Assembly: GCF_905220415.1 (NCBI RefSeq)
Contig: NC_059538.1
Coordinates: 12,896,001 to 12,960,000, forward strand
DNA: 64,000 nt
Source: Colias croceus
Lineage: Eukaryota > Arthropoda > Insecta > Lepidoptera > Pieridae
Reading direction: 5' to 3'
The notes beneath the pieces were generated by a model. It saw only the letters and a list, made by a program, of their open reading frames with translations. It was not told the DNA's origin and did not search any database. Positions 61,016 to 64,000 of this stretch are shown here, piece by piece; position 1 is the stretch's first letter, and each line of letters starts with the position of its first letter. The position numbers and the translations under genes were made by a program.

Positions 61016-62532
61016 TTTTGTTCGAGCGACAAATTATATATATATAAAAGCGGCTCTTTTAACACAGATACGCAATCCTTGACAAGAAAGGTTGGAATAC
61101 CGTCAGGTCCTATCGAAGAGCGTAGTTTGAGCCTTTTCACTGCAGCATCTACATCCTTTTCGCAAAGATAATCAATGGTAATCCGCGTTGAGTCTGGTGA
61201 GTAAAAACTCGATGCTGCTTCAGGATCTAGCCGCGGAATACTAGGCTGGAAGACTGACTCAAAGTAACGAGCAAATGCAGCGGCGGCCTCTGCCCCTTCA
61301 ACCTTTACATTATCACACATGAAAGATTCACACTTGCGTCTGCTTTTCCTCTTATCTTTTACGTATTCCCAGAACTTAGCAGGTTCGTCTTTAATACTAT
61401 TCTGTGTTTTTTTAATGTGCAGTGAGTACGCATTGTCAATTAACATTTTAACATGCCCTCTATAATATTTAAACAGTTCCTTATTAAACATTTTACCCTT
61501 AGCCTTGTATTTTGTTAAATGAAAATATTTATGTTTGATATTTCGAATGATCTCTGGAGTAAACCACGATGGATACACGTATCGGTCACGTAAACGGGGC
61601 TGCTTTTTAAGAGGCACGTAAGTATTAATGCATTCATACAATACCTGATAGAATGTTTCAACAGCACAGTCAACATCTGTAGTACCCTTTAATTTCGACC
61701 AGTTTAATTGGCATAAGGCTGAGTAGAGTGCACTAAGATCGGCTTTATGAAAGTTCCAGTTTGGTGGTGCATTAGGTCGAGATGTCGAAGGAGCTGACTG
61801 AACAGTTGGCAATTCACAACGCAAAAAAGATACTTTTACTAATAACGGCGGATGATACGCGTCTGGTTGAACTAGAGGCTCAACATTTCCTGAAACCGAA
61901 ATATTATTAGATCCAAGCCCACTCAGTACCAAATCCAATAATCCGTCATACTTATTACATACATTATTATATTGAGTCAGTTCACAAAAATCACAGAAGA
62001 AGTCAAAATTATTTTTTACATTTACACTACATGAGTTAAGATTAAAATCTCCAACTATTATTATTTCGAGGTCAGGATATTGGCATATAATATTTTCTAT
62101 ACAATTCAAAACACTTAGATATTGGTGATCATTATAGTTGGGTGGAAGATAAACAACACAGAACAAGAACTTTACATTTTTCCAACTAACAATAGCAAAT
62201 ATTATCTCCATGTCCGACGTAAGCCCATCAACATTTGTAAGTCTGTGCAACGCATAACAGTCACGTACGGCCAGTAACACACCACCCCAGCCTACGTCAC
62301 CAGCACGGTCCGCGCGCAACACTTCGTATCCAGGGGGAAACAATTCACCGGAGAGTACTGAACTGGTTAGGAATGTTTCCGTGAGAGCTATTATATCAAA
62401 ATCACTCATCAACATGTTTTTATTAAATATTGTCGTTTTTGACCGTAAACCACGCACATTTTGGTAAAAGACCTGAATAATTTTAGTTTGTTTCGGATTT
62501 TTGCTTGGCACGAAAGTTCTGCCTCCAAGGTT
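61016..62532 (-). pseudogene. LINE ORF2, first part: APE-type endonuclease
   Basis: The frame opens at 62532 and overlaps the end of ORF1 (stop at 62483). No ATG lies between the opening and the first conserved block FYQNVRGLRSK; the first candidate codon near 62511 is GTG. Translation probably depends on reinitiation or frameshifting after ORF1. Endonuclease motifs: QN near residue 18 (counted from 62511), ALTETF with E45, GDFN with D154 and N156, and YHP with H219. A linker to the RT follows, and SIGPDGIPTFLVKD marks the start of RT. The frame ends in the inserted transposon. Confidence 0.88.
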
Positions 62533-63649
62533 TTATACAAATGTCCTGTGCCCAATTTGATGGGGCCATTACAGACTCAGAAAGCTTGGACGGGACGTCT
62601 AGTTTAAACGACGCATAGTGGCCGCGAGCTTTAAGTGCCTCTACGGTACAAACATCTTCTCCACATATCTTCACGAGATGGGCACGCACCTGCTCCTCAG
62701 TGGTACCCTCACGTACATAAAACAAATGAAGGTACCTGCGACGCTCAGCAGCGTGCAACATTGTTGCACCAGGCGCTGCTGTACCTCGAAGCACGTCCCT
62801 GGATAGTCGGGTTGGACGTTGGTTATTTTTGTGACCAACTTTGACCCAATCGGTAGTTGCTTCCGGATCATCTACGGCAGCCGAGCGCTCCAAATTGACG
62901 ACTGTGTCAGGAGATGAAACCGTTGGTTTAGACCGGGTAGGTAGCGTGCGTTTAGCGAAATCTTTATCCTGGCTAGGTTTGCCCTGCAGAGGTGTAGATG
63001 GTGACACCGGTGGTACTGCCTTCGATTTTTGTTTAGAGGCTGGTTTAAGATGTTCTTGCTCCGTTTGCGCCGCTTCAATGCTGCATTCTTTTTGTTTTGG
63101 TGACAAGTTGCAATTTGGTTTTTGAATTGTCAATTTTGAGACAATCAATTGCTGAACTATTTCATTGACAAATGTACTAACAAATGGACCACCAAAATAA
63201 CTTTGCAGCTCCTCCCTTATAATATTTCTTATGTCATTTTGATCCATACATTTACATTTATTTGTCGTACTCGGCTCCTGTATTTTTGCTTTTGGTTGAT
63301 GAATCTCTGATTCCGGATTATAGTTTTTACCAATTTCAGAATTTATTGAATTTATTTGGGCTCTGGCGCGGCTACCACGGGTCATATTTATAGTGTCCTT
63401 TGGTGTAAAAGTAGTATTAAACCCAGAACCACTAGTCGATCTAACCGGAGTGCCACTGTTGTCACCCTTAGGTAGAGGGCACAGTGGACACAACCATCGA
63501 TCCTTAAAGTGGGTATCATAGCTACTGAAAGTGGAGTGCGTTATATTTAGACACGCCAGGTCATATAATTTCTTACATTTACAACATTCCATAAATTCAA
63601 GGGTAACAATTCGCTTACCGCATCCACTGCACGAAGCGGACGCCGACAT
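62483..63649 (-). CDS. LINE ORF1 with degenerate PHD-like finger
   Basis: 388 codons from the ATG at 63649. A cysteine finger fits the PHD layout: C7, C10, C22, C25, then C33, C54, C57. The usual His before the fifth ligand is Asp30 (KLYDLACL). The middle is a low-complexity, Lys/Pro/Ser-rich linker with a possible short coiled coil (NDIRNIIREELQSYF, ~138-152). The last ~90 residues (RRYLHLFYVREGTTEEQVRA onward) resemble the RNA-binding C-terminal fold of ORF1 in this LINE group. ORF1 proteins bind the element's RNA and act as chaperones during target-primed reverse transcription. The frame is intact. Confidence 0.85.
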   Translation of the reverse strand: MSASASCSGCGKRIVTLEFMECCKCKKLYDLACLNITHSTFSSYDTHFKDRWLCPLCPLPKGDNSGTPVRSTSGSGFNTTFTPKDTINMTRGSRARAQINSINSEIGKNYNPESEIHQPKAKIQEPSTTNKCKCMDQNDIRNIIREELQSYFGGPFVSTFVNEIVQQLIVSKLTIQKPNCNLSPKQKECSIEAAQTEQEHLKPASKQKSKAVPPVSPSTPLQGKPSQDKDFAKRTLPTRSKPTVSSPDTVVNLERSAAVDDPEATTDWVKVGHKNNQRPTRLSRDVLRGTAAPGATMLHAAERRRYLHLFYVREGTTEEQVRAHLVKICGEDVCTVEALKARGHYASFKLDVPSKLSESVMAPSNWAQDICIKPWRQNFRAKQKSETN

Positions 63650-63850
63650 CGTTGTATTAGGTATTTAAAATGTACGTTGCGGTTGAGTCGAGTCCAAAGT
63701 TCACCGCGCAAGCGATAGGCGCACGCGGGGTGGGACGCTCGGGCGGCGCGACTCAGCTTAGCGGAACGTTGTGCTAGCGATGAATCACCTCGGCCGCTTA
63801 CCGCGTATTGCAGTGATGAATTGGCCGTTACGAGTTTTGAACGATTGTTT
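63650..63850 (-). promoter_or_regulatory. 5' UTR / internal promoter region of the LINE
   Basis: A CpG-rich block directly upstream of ORF1 contrasts with the AT-rich DNA beyond about 63850. LINEs of this group carry an internal promoter here. The boundary is set by composition only. Confidence 0.45.
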
Positions 63851-64000
63851 ATTTTCTTTGTACTTTAAATATATCTTGACAATTATATAAAAAATTTGCA
63901 CTGTTCATTAGCCAGAGAAGTTTACTTTATAATTATAGTAAATTTAAGGTAAGAAATTAGATTTACACACTTGAACTTGAATAAAAATCCGACAGTAAAT
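63851..64000. other. AT-rich DNA, no gene seen
   Basis: The rest of the YqaJ-like domain, expected after the LINE, is not visible here. Confidence 0.4.

Larger units (their letters stand above)
58427..63850 (-). mobile_element. CR1/Jockey-type LINE inserted in the YqaJ-like gene
   Basis: The 3' end is at left, with a tail of about ten AAAT units (plus-strand TTTA repeats, 58427-58469) instead of poly(A). It has ORF1 with a PHD-like finger, and ORF2 with an APE endonuclease and a reverse transcriptase. A GC-rich 5' UTR lies upstream of ORF1, with its right boundary only estimated at ~63850. No target duplication was found to the right, so the true 5' end may be further on or the duplication lies outside the window. 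It appears nearly full length but is disabled by an 879-bp insertion in ORF2. Confidence 0.85.

Overview
The window looks like a piece of a lepidopteran (butterfly or moth) nuclear genome. It is AT-rich, host genes are sparse and have introns, and there are many short rolling-circle (Helitron-type) elements with TC...CTAG ends of the kind common in Lepidoptera. There is also a nuclear tRNA-Phe(GAA) gene, a Ty3/Gypsy element of the CsRn1/Kabuki type, and a CR1/Jockey-type LINE. No bacterial, organellar or free viral sequence was seen.

Layout. 1-10.4 kb: AT-rich DNA, probably a long intron, with small elements (a 166-bp foldback MITE, a Helitron, a 42-bp hairpin insert with an 8-bp target duplication, and a 490-bp hAT-type MITE filled with a TCTTGG repeat). 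10.4-11.6 kb, minus strand: a GC-rich 5' exon of a protein whose last residues before the splice donor look like the start of a FAM43-type PTB domain; the remaining exons are not seen. 11.6-17.6 kb: AT-rich with decayed SINE, LINE and Helitron pieces. 17.6-23.2 kb, minus strand: a complete 5.6-kb Gypsy element with identical 166-bp LTRs, a tRNA-Trp primer site, gag, a frameshifted pol and an unusual small third gene for a myristoylation-type membrane protein. 23-46 kb: gene-poor; it holds two Helitrons carrying nested inserts, a SINE with clean target duplications, and a strange 1.44-kb inverted-repeat element carrying about twelve copies of a 15-bp motif. 46-52 kb: a mariner-type element with 165-bp inverted repeats and a transposase scrap, a second foldback MITE split by a LINE tail, tRNA-Phe, another Helitron, and two opposed arrays of a 100-bp repeat.

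55.4-64 kb is a nest of insertions. A small multi-exon gene, whose last part resembles a YqaJ (lambda-exonuclease-like) domain, was hit by a 272-bp element with AACCGACTTC ends. It was then cut by a CR1/Jockey-type LINE running on the minus strand (ORF1 with a degenerate PHD finger; ORF2 with endonuclease and reverse transcriptase). That LINE's ORF2 is itself split by an 879-bp relative of the first element. The order of insertion can be read from frames and flanking duplications.

The best-supported functional genes are tRNA-Phe and the FAM43-like exon. Everything else with coding sequence is mobile or broken. The most novel-looking items are the motif-studded element at 30.0-31.4 kb, the third gene of the Gypsy element, the 42-bp hairpin insert with its unoccupied paralogue in the same window, and the broken YqaJ-like gene.
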